Numbered from the stretch's first letter, positions 45,801-55,681 are shown. The stretch is DNA of 64,000 nucleotides from Paenibacillus sp. DMB20 (GCF_000987955.1 NZ_LAZU01000044.1:45503-109502); one strand, 5' to 3'. The notes: a model not told the origin generated them from the sequence alone. Made by a program: numbers and translations.

Positions 45801-46285
45801 AGCGACAAAAACTCGGCAAACTTGCCTTGGGGGAGCACTACCGCCCGCGTAAAGTCATCCATTTTGAGCCCGATTTTCTCTTCCACGCAGCGGGTGACAT
45901 CCGCCAGCTTATCCGCGACGACAGCCTCTTCGGTTCCCGTGATTTTCACGAACCGGCTGATCGTATTGCTTACCGACAGCTCATTCAACCGCTTGAATCT
46001 GCGCTCGACCCGGTATCTCTCGGGCCCGTCAGCAGAAGCAAGTTCAAAGGTAAAAGCAACGGAGAGGCTGTCCTCCGAGTGATTCATGATGCCCTGCGTC
46101 CCGTTCACCGCGCGTTCCACCTTGCCGTACATCGCCAGGGTAATGGCGTCCAGCAGGGTGGATTTGCCGCTCCCCGTCGGGCCGAATATCCCGAACAGGC
46201 CCGTCTCGCACAGCTGTTCAAAGTCGATCTCTTGCGGCTCGCGGTAGCTTTGAAGCCCGGCCACTTTCAGTAATATCGGTTTCAT
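42833..46285 (-). CDS. sbcC: exonuclease SbcC (Rad50-like ATPase)
   Basis: 1150 residues. Walker A FGPTGSGKST is near residue 37, and the C-terminal half-site has STLSGGETFLTSLSLALAL and FFLDEGFGTLDPE. Two long coiled coils flank the zinc hook CPVCGS (about residue 555). With SbcD it opens hairpins and blocked DNA ends. The ATG overlaps the sbcD stop (ATGA). Intact. Glu/Ala/Gln repeats account for the many shadow frames on the other strand. Confidence 0.96.
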   Translation of the reverse strand: MKPILLKVAGLQSYREPQEIDFEQLCETGLFGIFGPTGSGKSTLLDAITLAMYGKVERAVNGTQGIMNHSEDSLSVAFTFELASADGPERYRVERRFKRLNELSVSNTISRFVKITGTEEAVVADKLADVTRCVEEKIGLKMDDFTRAVVLPQGKFAEFLSLKGSERRQMLQRLFHLERYGDQLALKLSRRVKDNDAALKAVEAEQQGLGSAGKEAVAEAEKTLKEAAAQAEHARRTLQSAMERNEALSKIRELDSEYRRLKSKLDDLSARDEEIKECERRLELAAAAKILLPVLESRRESAAKYKSLREKADMMLKQAEAAEQEALRAGTADEASQAALVAEEPKLLMRSEQLEQAAVLQRERNVLAAELASLTTHRVEARKSLEEIQEQLNKEKELLERGQKRREELQESLKQLETRAQDRHRLQEAMQKKQAILAAEVLLAKAEAEAKAQADKNSQAEKELKEVRQRESEILNELRQLMQEGDRLRISAAEAAGLADRGSALAAAAVRAMDEADRELQLHALSLSLAAELRDGEACPVCGSLQHPNPAIPDSGRGQAGDNRLERVRILQEELQELRLVLRQQQNEAEALLQADEERSDEEAVSEPLKDNLPDIFKEALEEAAAGLETGPSASVPEPVKLESFAAALKALSSGQASSLRQSREKSQITRQKLTALQQETTRTIATVENGLAVLEQITGRLAALREELTAMKRSWVEFAGALDFDSVEARFKEMQERDAKAESVKEGLERSVPFLEEKKQSVQRLEARHRDLEKQLILWDSQHQGKQELLEEKDERLRSWIGDSSAEELLQECRQRLQNLKEAAERTRELRRKAEEAKQQAARESAVAGQAAESAADHAKAAEQRWITELNGSPFATEEGVRDASMSPEEAEQTAALVQQHRDGQREWTLRLKDIELKLGGTVFSEDEWQESCRILAECRQADENAIQQKARAERDLEDLRKRHARFMELEDRRALLAKEGERLSKLQSCLRGNAFVEYVAEEQLMQVSQSASQRLRFLTKQRYSLEVDSGGGFVIRDDANGGVKRPVSTLSGGETFLTSLSLALALSAQIQLRGQYPLQFFFLDEGFGTLDPELLDTVITSLERLHSDKLTVGIISHVPELRARLPRKLVVQPAGQAGGGSRIVLEKM

Positions 46286-47460
46286 TCCGCCACCCCCGGC
46301 TGCTCGGTTTCTTCCTGTTCCACCAGCTCCATAAACAGGTTCACCAGACTCTCCTCCGGTTCGGCTCCTCCCGTTTGCCGCTGATAGAATTTTTTGAACA
46401 GTTCCGGCAAGGGCAGTCTGGAACGTTCCGCCTCAAGCTCCAGAGCCTCCATTTCAGGATAAATCGGCCGGATATGTACGATGCCTTCGCGGCTTTTGCG
46501 CAGCCGCTGGATATCCGAGAGGCCCATCGCTTCCGTCAGGGACACCTCGAGGTCAATAAACGCCTGTTCGTCCCGTCCTTCCTCCAGCCAGCGATAAACC
46601 TCCTGCAGCCCGCCTTTCGCCTTCCATCGCACGAGGGGACGGCCGCAAGTCAGGAACAGTTCCTCGATGACCGGAGTTCCGCCAGGGGAAACATCGATCA
46701 AGGTCACCGATTTCGCCTGGCCCGCTTCCGAAAAGCTGTATGCTAACGGAGATCCGCTGTAACGGACAATCCCGTCTCCTTTAACCGCCTGCGGCCGGTG
46801 AAGATGACCAAGTGCCGTATAGCAGGCTCCGACCGCCAGCGCCGAGGGATCGACCGTATAAGCTCCCCCAACCTGGATCGGACGTTCGGATTCGCTCTCC
46901 ACCCCGCCGAGGACATAGATATGGCTCATGGCGAGATTCACCGTCTCCGGCGAAAAACCCCGGGCCATCATTTTCATCAGCATTCCTACTCTTGAACTGT
47001 ACGCCCGGCGAAGCTCGTTCTCGTCCCCATCCGCAGAGAGAAGCTCGTTCAGCCTGGACTCGGAAGGGTAGGGCAGGGCGGCGATTTTGGCAGTTTCGCC
47101 CGTACGTGGAGCCGTAACGGTGATCGATTCCGCCGTTGGCAGCCCGACCAGCGTAATCCCGCGTTTCGTGACGAGCGGCGTCACCGAGGCCACCCTTTCC
47201 GGCTGGTCGTGATTTCCCGCGATGACTACCAGCGGCCTTCCCCCTTCCGTCAGCCGGGCTGCCGCATCGTAGAACAGCTGCTCCGCAGCCGCCGGAGGGT
47301 TGACGGAATCGTAGACGTCTCCCGCCATTAAAATCAAGTCCGCCTGCTGATCGTCCGCCATTTTCACGAGCTCGTCCAAAAAGGCTTCCTGCTCGGCAAG
47401 GCGGCTGCGTCCTTCAAGCGTCCGGCCAAGATGCCAGTCTCCCGTATGCAAAATCCGCAT
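46282..47460 (-). CDS. sbcD: exonuclease SbcD (Mre11-like)
   Basis: 392 residues from ATG at 47460 (MRILHTGDWHLGRTLEG) behind GGAG. Metallophosphatase motifs: GDWHLG, LMAGDVYDS, IAGNHDQP, GHLHRPQ. It is the nuclease subunit, Mn-dependent, partner of SbcC encoded immediately downstream. It lies 88 bp after addA and is probably in one operon with addBA. Confidence 0.96.
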   Translation of the reverse strand: MRILHTGDWHLGRTLEGRSRLAEQEAFLDELVKMADDQQADLILMAGDVYDSVNPPAAAEQLFYDAAARLTEGGRPLVVIAGNHDQPERVASVTPLVTKRGITLVGLPTAESITVTAPRTGETAKIAALPYPSESRLNELLSADGDENELRRAYSSRVGMLMKMMARGFSPETVNLAMSHIYVLGGVESESERPIQVGGAYTVDPSALAVGACYTALGHLHRPQAVKGDGIVRYSGSPLAYSFSEAGQAKSVTLIDVSPGGTPVIEELFLTCGRPLVRWKAKGGLQEVYRWLEEGRDEQAFIDLEVSLTEAMGLSDIQRLRKSREGIVHIRPIYPEMEALELEAERSRLPLPELFKKFYQRQTGGAEPEESLVNLFMELVEQEETEQPGVAE

Positions 47461-47548
47461 TAATCCCAGTTCTCCTCTCCCCCTGCACGCCTTTCGTTCC
47501 AAAACTTTTTCGGATTTGAACGAAAAACGGCATTTCAAACATGAATGA

Positions 47549-50500
47549 TCACAAAAGTACCGAGTGGCCCCCGTCGAAAAAGTAAAGCCATTTTTCATGG
47601 ATCGGCTCTCCCAAAATATCCTCAAGCGCCCTGGCGTACAGCTCCAGTTGAAACCGGTACTGCTCCTTAAGCGCCTCTATCCCTCCGCGGTGCTCCAGCA
47701 CGCGGTCCGTTTTATAATCCAGCAGCGCAAGCCGTCCGTTCTGCCGGAACAGGCAGTCCACGACCCCCTGGATTAACACGCATTCGCCATCAAGCATCGC
47801 GGCGCCGCCCTCGGGCGATTTCAGCCTGCCATCCGAGAGGTCCAGGAAGGACAAGCCCTGATACGCTTCCGAGGCCGGCAGAGCGTAGGAAAACGGCATT
47901 TCCCGCCATACCTGCTCCGCTTCCGTCAGCCTTCTTCCGGCTTCGCTATGAAATAAGCCTAAAATCTCCCGGGGTGCAACAGCGGCAGCCTGTTCGCCCG
48001 TAATCATCTCTTTTTCCGTCAGTGAGGCAATCGTCCGTTCAATGGACGCCAGATCACCGCCGGGTTCTAACGGCAAATGCTGCATGATGGTATGATATAC
48101 CGTTCCCCGTTCGGCCGGCGTCAGCTGAGCCGCTTCCATGAATTTCGGTCGGCGGAGGTTCAGGGTGAACGCTCCGCCGTCTCCCTCATCCTTATCACCG
48201 CGGCGGCGAAGGGCATTTTCCTCCATCATATCGAGTGAGGGGCTATCCTGCATGGCCAGCAGCTTTTTCATCTCCGTAACGGATGTTTTGGCGGATATTC
48301 CGCTTACGGTGAGGTATGGATAAGTCCAACTCAACCGGCGGTACAGGTCCTGTCTCATCTCCTGGACGCTGCCCTCTCCGCTCCAGCCGATGTCAGGCAC
48401 CGGCTCCAGCTTCCGCAGCGCAGACTCCTTGCCGGAGCGGCCGTGATCACGGTCTGCTTCCTGCTCCTCCATCAGTGAAGGCGAATTCCCGGCCAGCGAC
48501 TCGGCCGTTTCCAGCCTGATCTGCCACCCCGTCCCGTCCGGGAATAAATTCGCATGCTCCGCCTGTGCCGCACCGGCGGCTTCACGAAGGAGGGCGGCAG
48601 AAGGATGGCGGATGACGGCGGGACCGATCCAGTCCAGATAGCTGCGGCCGCGGGCCAGCATGTAATCAGGCAGCAGCAGCTCCGGCGAACCGTCGGCCTG
48701 GATCCAGTCGCTCACCTTCTGGGTCAGGTTTTTTACCGTTCCGACCAAGATCATTTTCTCCTTCGGCCTGGTAAGCGCCACATACAGCACCCGCATTTCC
48801 TCGGCCAGCAGCTCCATCTGCGATCTGCGCCGAATGGCCAGATTCGGCAGCGTCGGATACGCGACGCGAAGCTGCTCGTCGACATATCGCGGTCCAAAAC
48901 CAAGCTCCTTATGCATCAGAAACGGAGCGTTCAGATCCTGCTGGTTAAAATTTTTGGAAAGTCCGGCGATAAAGACGACCGGAAACTCCAGTCCTTTGCT
49001 TTTGTGAATGGTCATCAGCCGGACGGCGTTGCCCTGGCTTTCCAGCCCGCCTGCGGCTCCCAAGTCTCCTCCGTTATCCCGAAGCCGCGAGATGAACGTG
49101 AGAAAACGGAAGAGCCCTCTTGAGGAGGTATCCTGCTCATACTTCACGGCCCGGTCATAAAGCGCGGTCAAATTGCCCCGGCGCTGGCTTCCTCCCGGAA
49201 GTCCTCCGACCCAGTCCGGATATCCCGTTTCGCTATAAATCCGCCAAATCAGGTCGCTCAGGCTTCCATGGCGCGCGTCCTTGCGCCAGCTTTGCAGCCG
49301 GTCGATAAATCGGGTCAGTTTGGAAAAGAGCGCTTCGGATATCCGGCCCGCGGAATCGGATGACCCGTTAGACTGAGCGTTTGTCTCACCGCTTGGTTGC
49401 AAGCCCGTCGCCCCTGCCGCGGCTTCGGCCATGCCCGGCAGAAGCTCCAACCCGGCATGCCAACGCCCCGTGCCGATGCCCGTAAGCACCGCCGCCGGCG
49501 GCTCATAACCGCGAACGGCTTCCGTCAGCGCATCATAAAAGGCCCCCGGCGCGTACAGGCGAATTTGCGCCAATTCCTCCTCCGTTAACCCGACGAGAGG
49601 CGAGCGTAACACCGAAGCAAGGGGGATGTCCTGGCGCGGGTTATCGATGACATGGAGCAAAGACAGCATGATCTCCACCTCGATCGCTTGGAAATAACCT
49701 TTGCTCTGTTCGCCGAAGGACGGAATTCCCTCTTGGCGGAGTTCTTCCATGATCAATGGAGCCCACACGCTTGCAGAACGTAGCAGGATTACCATATCGC
49801 CGTACACCACGGGCCTCATGGCTTTTTGGGATTTGTCGTAAACCATCATCGGCTTGCCGTTTTCCCCCGTCATCTCGCGGATTCGCCGGGCGATCGCGCG
49901 CGCCTCCAGCTGCGCCGTCTCGATTTCGATGCGTTCGCTCTCCTGCGACGGGGATTCCCCGCCGCCTTCTCCCTCAACTTCAGAAGCCGCCGAATCCGCG
50001 CCGGCGCGGTCAATCAGGAGAAGCTCGGGCGTAAACGGGCCGGCAAAACCTTTATCCGTTTCATGCGCATACCCTCGTTCACCGCCATCCCCGGAGCCCC
50101 CCGACTGTGGAAAGGCAGCGCCGCATACAAGCTCTGCCCGGCTATCATAAGCGATCTCAGCCACCGTTTCGTTCATGATCTGGCGGAACAGCATATTGAC
50201 CGCATCGACCACTTCCATCCGGCTCCTGAAATTCCGGGCCAAGTCAATGCGTATGCCGGCTCCCGGCCGGTCTTTCGATTCCGGGATGCCTGCCTTTTCT
50301 CCGGCAGGTCCCGCTTGAAGGCTCACCGCCTCCCCGTCGATGCCGAAAGCACCCGCAACGCTTAGGGTCAGGGCATCTGCCCGTCCGGAGCCGACCATTT
50401 CGGCGCTGCCCGTTCCGTATTTTTTATACTTGTCCAGAAACAGTCCCGGCTCGGCCAGGCGGAAACGGTAAATGCTCTGCTTGACGTCCCCCACCATAAA

Positions 50501-51805
50501 CCGGTTGCCCGGGCAATTCCTCGAAATTAAGCGGACGATTTCTTCCTGCACGCTGTTGGTGTCCTGATATTCGTCCAGCAGCACCTCGTCGAACTGATCA
50601 CGGTATTCCAACGCGGCATCGGACGGCATCACCTCTTCAGGCGTGGAATCCGGGTGTCTCAGAATTTGAAGGCAGTAATGCTCCAGATCGTTGAAATCGA
50701 CGGTGCTTTTGGCCGCTTTGGCCGAACGGTAGCGGTCTGCAAATGTTATAACCGTCTCCACCAGCTCATTCATCAGCGGAGCCACCGCATGCAGCTCATC
50801 CAGAAACTGTTTCGCGGTGCGTCCGAACAGCGCGTTTTTCAGGTCATTGACCGACTTTTTCACGTTATCGCGCAACTCTTTCACCCGCTCCTGCAGCTCG
50901 GGCACGATATCATCCTTGCGGACGGATTTCAGCTTGCCGAAGGTGACGTTGCGGAAGATCTCGTATAATTCTTCCCACGGCCGCTCCCGAACGGCTTCAA
51001 GCAGCGAATTCACAAGCAGCGCATCCTCGTCCAGATTGGCCGCGTAAGCGGCCGGCCCGCCCGGCTGCAGCGCCAGGGAACGGGCCTGTTCAATCAGTCC
51101 GGCCGCGCCCGACAAGGAAAGCCGGGCATCCGCCAGTATGCTGCGGACCCAGGCCGTTTGCCCGAGTGCCGCCGTGTCCGCCACCCGAAATGCCGCCGCC
51201 GTCTCCCGGAGCCACCGGTCGGGCCAGGGATGGCTTCGCGAGAAGTCGTACAGGCGCTGCACGAGGCGGTATAAGGCATCGTCACTGCGCTCCCCGCTGA
51301 ACCAGTCCGCCAGGCGCATAAAGGTTCCGCCCTGGGCGGAATCCCCGTATTTCTCCTCGAAAAGCTCTTCAAGAATGTCCTGGCGCAGCAAGTCCGCCTC
51401 GTTCTCATTCAGGATCCGAAAGCCCGGATCCAGCGGAATCAGTTGATAATAACGCCGGATCACATCCATGCAAAAGGAATGGAGGGTCGTAATCGAAGCC
51501 CGGCCGAGAAGCGCGAGCTGCCGGCGAAGATGCTCGCTGTCGGGGTCATTTTCCAGTTCCCTCTCCAGCGCTTCCCGGATGCGCTCGCGCATTTCGGCCG
51601 CCGCCGCTTTGGTAAATGTGGCGACCAGAAGACGGTCCACGCTGAAGCCCGCGCTTCCATCCGTAATCTTGCGGATGATCCGCTCGACCAGGACCGCGGT
51701 TTTTCCGGAACCGGCAGCAGCGGCAACCAGGATATCGTCGCCGCTCATCGCAATCGCCTTCCACTGGTCGTCGCTCCACATGCTGCCTTCCGGTTTTTCC
51801 ATCAT
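47549..51805 (-). CDS. addA: AddA helicase-nuclease subunit
   Basis: 1418 residues, some 190 longer than B. subtilis AddA. UvrD-type motifs: AAAAGSGKTAVLVERI, LLDEYQDTNSVQEE, VMTIHKSKGLEFPVV-type RLMTIHKSKGLEFPVVF. The C-terminal RecB-like nuclease has GRLALLDYKTDRVLE and YRFQLELYARALE. Gly/Ser/Glu-rich spacers (near 51805-50000 nt, e.g. EGEGGGESPSQ) account for the extra length. With AddB it resects double-strand breaks and responds to Chi. ATG at 51805, 5 bp after addB. Confidence 0.96.
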   Translation of the reverse strand: MMEKPEGSMWSDDQWKAIAMSGDDILVAAAAGSGKTAVLVERIIRKITDGSAGFSVDRLLVATFTKAAAAEMRERIREALERELENDPDSEHLRRQLALLGRASITTLHSFCMDVIRRYYQLIPLDPGFRILNENEADLLRQDILEELFEEKYGDSAQGGTFMRLADWFSGERSDDALYRLVQRLYDFSRSHPWPDRWLRETAAAFRVADTAALGQTAWVRSILADARLSLSGAAGLIEQARSLALQPGGPAAYAANLDEDALLVNSLLEAVRERPWEELYEIFRNVTFGKLKSVRKDDIVPELQERVKELRDNVKKSVNDLKNALFGRTAKQFLDELHAVAPLMNELVETVITFADRYRSAKAAKSTVDFNDLEHYCLQILRHPDSTPEEVMPSDAALEYRDQFDEVLLDEYQDTNSVQEEIVRLISRNCPGNRFMVGDVKQSIYRFRLAEPGLFLDKYKKYGTGSAEMVGSGRADALTLSVAGAFGIDGEAVSLQAGPAGEKAGIPESKDRPGAGIRIDLARNFRSRMEVVDAVNMLFRQIMNETVAEIAYDSRAELVCGAAFPQSGGSGDGGERGYAHETDKGFAGPFTPELLLIDRAGADSAASEVEGEGGGESPSQESERIEIETAQLEARAIARRIREMTGENGKPMMVYDKSQKAMRPVVYGDMVILLRSASVWAPLIMEELRQEGIPSFGEQSKGYFQAIEVEIMLSLLHVIDNPRQDIPLASVLRSPLVGLTEEELAQIRLYAPGAFYDALTEAVRGYEPPAAVLTGIGTGRWHAGLELLPGMAEAAAGATGLQPSGETNAQSNGSSDSAGRISEALFSKLTRFIDRLQSWRKDARHGSLSDLIWRIYSETGYPDWVGGLPGGSQRRGNLTALYDRAVKYEQDTSSRGLFRFLTFISRLRDNGGDLGAAGGLESQGNAVRLMTIHKSKGLEFPVVFIAGLSKNFNQQDLNAPFLMHKELGFGPRYVDEQLRVAYPTLPNLAIRRRSQMELLAEEMRVLYVALTRPKEKMILVGTVKNLTQKVSDWIQADGSPELLLPDYMLARGRSYLDWIGPAVIRHPSAALLREAAGAAQAEHANLFPDGTGWQIRLETAESLAGNSPSLMEEQEADRDHGRSGKESALRKLEPVPDIGWSGEGSVQEMRQDLYRRLSWTYPYLTVSGISAKTSVTEMKKLLAMQDSPSLDMMEENALRRRGDKDEGDGGAFTLNLRRPKFMEAAQLTPAERGTVYHTIMQHLPLEPGGDLASIERTIASLTEKEMITGEQAAAVAPREILGLFHSEAGRRLTEAEQVWREMPFSYALPASEAYQGLSFLDLSDGRLKSPEGGAAMLDGECVLIQGVVDCLFRQNGRLALLDYKTDRVLEHRGGIEALKEQYRFQLELYARALEDILGEPIHEKWLYFFDGGHSVLL

Positions 51806-51810
51806 TCGAT

Positions 51811-54800
51811 TCACCTTCCGTCTCCTCCTTTCAGCCTGCCGATAAGATCCCATACCTGATCCTTGCCCGGCTTCCCAAGCAGCTGATACCGGCTGCCTTC
51901 CATGCTTTCGTCAAACTGGCATACCGAACGATAGGAGCAGTGGGCGCATGCCGTTTCCTGCTGAATCCGGTAGGGTTCGATGGACACTTCGCCGTTCGTA
52001 ATGCGGGAGCCGATCCTCACGATGTTCTCCCTGACCGCCGCAAGCAGCGTTTCCCATTGATCGGGCGTAGCGACGGCGGCACTGCTATAAAAGCTTCCGT
52101 CCGCCTTCACGGCGACCGGCAGGATAGCGGAATGTCCTTTATCAAGCAGGGAGTCCATCAAGGTTACGGCTTCCCGGTCGGCAAGGAGCAGGCCTTTCAT
52201 TTTAAATCGCTTGAGCAGTTCCTCCGCCGCCTGGTCCGGCGACATTCCGTTCGGAGACTGCAGCACCGGATCGTGCACGTGGAAATAAAGCGTTCCTGCC
52301 GGGAGCGCAGCCTCGCCCAGCCAGTCTTCCGCAAACGTAAGCAGCACGTCCAAGTACGTCAGCATCTGAAGGGAAAGCCCGTAATAAACCTCGTGCAGCT
52401 TCAGGTCCTTCTGGCTCGATTTATAGTCGATGACCCGCAGCAGTATGCCGTTCTCGCCCCGTGCCATATCCACCCGGTCAATTCGGCCGACAACTTCCAT
52501 CGACACCCCGTTCGGCAGCTGGAAGGCCAGGGGCGGAATGGGTTTGCCCGGGCCGAAATCCAGTTCCAAGCCGACCGGCTCGAAGCTGCCTCTTCTTGAC
52601 TGCTCGCCTAAAATGACGGAAGCGCGGCCGACTATGCTTTTTAACTTGCGGGAGATATAACCGTATCTCTTGGAGCTGAGCAGGATCTCCCCCTGCAGCA
52701 GCGGAGCCAGCCTGTCCACCGTCGCCTCCGCTTCGCGGAGACATTCCTCCGCGGTCAAATCCCCCCAGCTGCGCTTCTGTTCTTTGAAACGCGCGGCCAT
52801 GTCGCTCAGCGCCGCATGGAACAGCTGCCCGATATCCGGGGCTTGAAGCCGGTATAGCTGACGTTCCTTCAGCTTGAGGCCATGTGACGCAAAATGGGAA
52901 AAAGGACAGGCAACGAAACGTTCCATCCTCGACACGCTGGTTCTCAGCTTGCTTCCATATAGACGCCGGCTGGTTTCCACCTTCAGGCTCCGCGTTTCGT
53001 TGCGGTAAGAAAGCGACGACAGCATAAGTCCCAGCTGGTCTCTCCAGACCGGGCTCCGCGCAAACCAGTTATACGCCTCCCACCATACCGGCGGAAGGCT
53101 GCCTCCGTTCTTCCAATCCCGGAGCCGGCCGACAAGAAAGGAAAGCGATTTGGTTCCGCCGGCAATAAAGCCGTACTGCTCCTCCGGAGACAATTCGCCG
53201 TGGGGCTGTGCCGTAAGGATTCGCTCTTTAAGCGGGAACATGGCTTTCAAATGCCGGATCACCTCGGAGGGCAGCAGCGTTTTACCTTCCTGGTCCGCAG
53301 CCGGATAGCTGACCCACAGCTGCCGGCTGGCGGCCGTCAGCGCCGAATAGATGACAAAGCGTTCATCCAGCAGGCGGCGGGAGATATTGGGAGAGAGCTC
53401 CATCCCGGAAGCCTCCAGGGATACCCTCTCCTGCTCCGACAGGATGCCGTCATCCTGGAACTGCGCCGGAATGACGCCGTCGTTAACTCCAAGCAGAAAA
53501 GCGTATTTGACGTCCCCGGTACGCGTACGGTCCATGCTTCCGACAAGCACCTGGTCCAGTGAAGGCGGAACGAGGGCCATCTCCAGCTCGGATAAACCGG
53601 TGTCCAGAATCCCCGCGAACATTTCGGCGCCAAGCTTTTCATTCCCCATCATTTCCACGATCTGGTCCAGCAGATCGAGAACCGCTCCCCACACCTGCCG
53701 GTTCTCTCTGGCCTGTTCCGGCATTCCGGCATCGAGTGCGGAGCGGCTCATCAGCTCCAGCTTTTCTGGAACATCCGCCTCCTCAAGCAGCCTGTAAACG
53801 GCCGCGCATTTGTCGCGGGCCGTCGATCCCTTTTTCATTCTCTTCTCAAAAGCTTGAAGCGGACCCGTCACCGCCGCGCGGCACCGTTCAATCGTCTCGA
53901 GTCCCTCAGCCAGCCGTCTGCCGCCGTCTCCCTCTTCCAGGGACAGGCTCGGTATTCCCCTCCAGTGCCGTCCATCGGTCCAGCGGGAGCCATGAATCCC
54001 GGAAGCGAGCACGTGGTTCTCCAGCCGATCCATATCTTCCCGGGATAGCGAGCCGTCGAGAGGCAGCAGGAAGTCCGTCTTGATGCACCGGAAAACATCC
54101 TCATACCTCCATCGCCGAATCGCGACTTCCATGGCGGAACGGATAAACTCGATCAGCGGATGGTGCAGCTCGCTCCGCTTCTGGTCCAGAAAGTAAGGCA
54201 CGCCGTATTCACGGAACAGCGGTCCGAACAGAAACTGATAATCCGCCAGATTTCTGGAGAAGACGGCCATCTCTCGGAACCTCGCTCCTTCTTCCCTTGC
54301 CAGCCTCAGCATCTCGCGGGCGGCGCCCTCCACTTCGGCACGGCGGCCCGCCGCCGCATACAGGCATATCCCTTCCGGCTGCTTCCCTGGCTCCGTTCCC
54401 GGTGTTCGCCATCGGATTTTGCGGTCGAATCCCCGTTCCAAATGGGCGAGGGCCGGCCGGTCCATAAAGCGGGGCGGCACGTCGGGGCGAAGAACGGTGT
54501 CCGCCGTGTCCAGACCCAGGTCGTCGGCAATGCCTTTAAGCTTCATGTATGTCACGGCCGTCGGATGAAACAGGTCGAGTTCATGGGGAAGGGCGCCGTC
54601 CGTATACGGCCTGTCCAGCGTCAACGCCACCGTGACCGATGCGGAATGCGACATCAATTCCCTTAGAACGACGTATTCCTGAGGAGTGAACCCGTTGAAC
54701 CCGTCGATCCAAATGTCCGCATTCCGGATATACGAGGATTCCGCAATTCCTTCAGCGAGCTTGACCAGCGTATCTTCCTCATCCATGTAAAGCGGCGACA

Positions 54801-55323
54801 TCTCGTGTTCAAAGTCCCTGTATACGGTTAAAATATCTTCCAGCTTCCGGCGCAGCAGCGGCGGACTTCCGGCTGCGGAAGCCAGACGCTCCAGCTGCTC
54901 CTCCACGCAGGAAGCATCCACGCAGTAGCGTTTCATCTCGGTGTAAAGCTCGCTGAGCTTTCCGACGAAACCGAGCTGCTCCCCGGATGCTCCGAACAGC
55001 TTCAGCTCTTCTTTCCGCCGCTGGATGATTTTGTACAGAAGCATTCGTTTGCCTTCCTCGCGGATCGCCACTTTGGCCGCTCCCCCGGTTTCCTGCATCA
55101 CGCGGTAAGCCAGGCGCCGGAAGCTGAGCACTTGGGCCCTTAGGCTGCCCTTAACCCGGCCCGTGGTCACCAACGCATGCTCCGCTTCGAACGAGCCCTG
55201 CTCCGGAACGATCAGTATCATCGGATTCCCTTGGGGATTTTCCGCCAGACGTCCGGCCATCTCTTTACGCAACGCCGTGCTTTTCCCGCTGCCCGAACGT
55301 CCGATGATAAAATGCAAAGACAT
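51811..55323 (-). CDS. addB: AddB helicase-nuclease subunit
   Basis: 1170 residues. Inactive helicase-like half with IIGRSGSGKSTALRKEM at the start; the nuclease core has LLRVIDYKSSQKDLKLHE. The four Fe-S cysteines are VACPFSHF and, 300 residues later, CAHCSYRSVCQFD. AddB provides the second nuclease and the Chi-binding surface of AddAB. First gene of addB-addA-sbcD-sbcC. The ATG follows GGAGGCAGC. Confidence 0.96.
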   Translation of the reverse strand: MSLHFIIGRSGSGKSTALRKEMAGRLAENPQGNPMILIVPEQGSFEAEHALVTTGRVKGSLRAQVLSFRRLAYRVMQETGGAAKVAIREEGKRMLLYKIIQRRKEELKLFGASGEQLGFVGKLSELYTEMKRYCVDASCVEEQLERLASAAGSPPLLRRKLEDILTVYRDFEHEMSPLYMDEEDTLVKLAEGIAESSYIRNADIWIDGFNGFTPQEYVVLRELMSHSASVTVALTLDRPYTDGALPHELDLFHPTAVTYMKLKGIADDLGLDTADTVLRPDVPPRFMDRPALAHLERGFDRKIRWRTPGTEPGKQPEGICLYAAAGRRAEVEGAAREMLRLAREEGARFREMAVFSRNLADYQFLFGPLFREYGVPYFLDQKRSELHHPLIEFIRSAMEVAIRRWRYEDVFRCIKTDFLLPLDGSLSREDMDRLENHVLASGIHGSRWTDGRHWRGIPSLSLEEGDGGRRLAEGLETIERCRAAVTGPLQAFEKRMKKGSTARDKCAAVYRLLEEADVPEKLELMSRSALDAGMPEQARENRQVWGAVLDLLDQIVEMMGNEKLGAEMFAGILDTGLSELEMALVPPSLDQVLVGSMDRTRTGDVKYAFLLGVNDGVIPAQFQDDGILSEQERVSLEASGMELSPNISRRLLDERFVIYSALTAASRQLWVSYPAADQEGKTLLPSEVIRHLKAMFPLKERILTAQPHGELSPEEQYGFIAGGTKSLSFLVGRLRDWKNGGSLPPVWWEAYNWFARSPVWRDQLGLMLSSLSYRNETRSLKVETSRRLYGSKLRTSVSRMERFVACPFSHFASHGLKLKERQLYRLQAPDIGQLFHAALSDMAARFKEQKRSWGDLTAEECLREAEATVDRLAPLLQGEILLSSKRYGYISRKLKSIVGRASVILGEQSRRGSFEPVGLELDFGPGKPIPPLAFQLPNGVSMEVVGRIDRVDMARGENGILLRVIDYKSSQKDLKLHEVYYGLSLQMLTYLDVLLTFAEDWLGEAALPAGTLYFHVHDPVLQSPNGMSPDQAAEELLKRFKMKGLLLADREAVTLMDSLLDKGHSAILPVAVKADGSFYSSAAVATPDQWETLLAAVRENIVRIGSRITNGEVSIEPYRIQQETACAHCSYRSVCQFDESMEGSRYQLLGKPGKDQVWDLIGRLKGGDGR

Positions 55324-55681
55324 ATGCTGCCTCCTTCAATCACAAGACCGCTTCTTGCGGATCCTGATTATGTACTCAATCCCTGTACCTAAATCTATCG
55401 ATTAGCCGGCCTCTTTCGTTTGGTTTTTCAATGAAAAATCAGAATGGGCACGACCGGGTTTTCCTTCTCAAAATCTATAACTTCAAAAAGATGTTGTCTA
55501 TTAGTATAGCATAGTGGGGAACAATGGAACATACGTTTGGATGACACTGCCAAATATGCGCAAAAAAGCTGAACGGCAGCTTCCCCGTCCAGCTTGATTT
55601 TTTTGACTAGCACCAGGCTGCCCTTCCCGCGGATGAACCCCGCCGCTTACATCAATGTGGCAGCTTCTTCTGTCGGCAGCC
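55324..55681. other. intergenic region between the methyltransferase gene and addB
   Basis: About 360 bp. It holds the terminator at 55562-55604 and the region upstream of addB, with a TATACT near 55505 but no good -35. The 61-codon minus-strand frame at 55428-55613 overlaps the terminator and has no ribosome site, so I do not call it. Confidence 0.45.
55562..55604. terminator. hairpin terminator after the methyltransferase gene
   Basis: AAGCTGGACG pairs with CGTTCAGCTT on the minus strand (one mismatch), then TTTTTT. A T7 run follows on the plus strand. Confidence 0.75.

Noticed and set aside
55428..55613. 61-codon minus-strand frame
   Set aside because: It overlaps the terminator after the methyltransferase gene and lacks a ribosome site.
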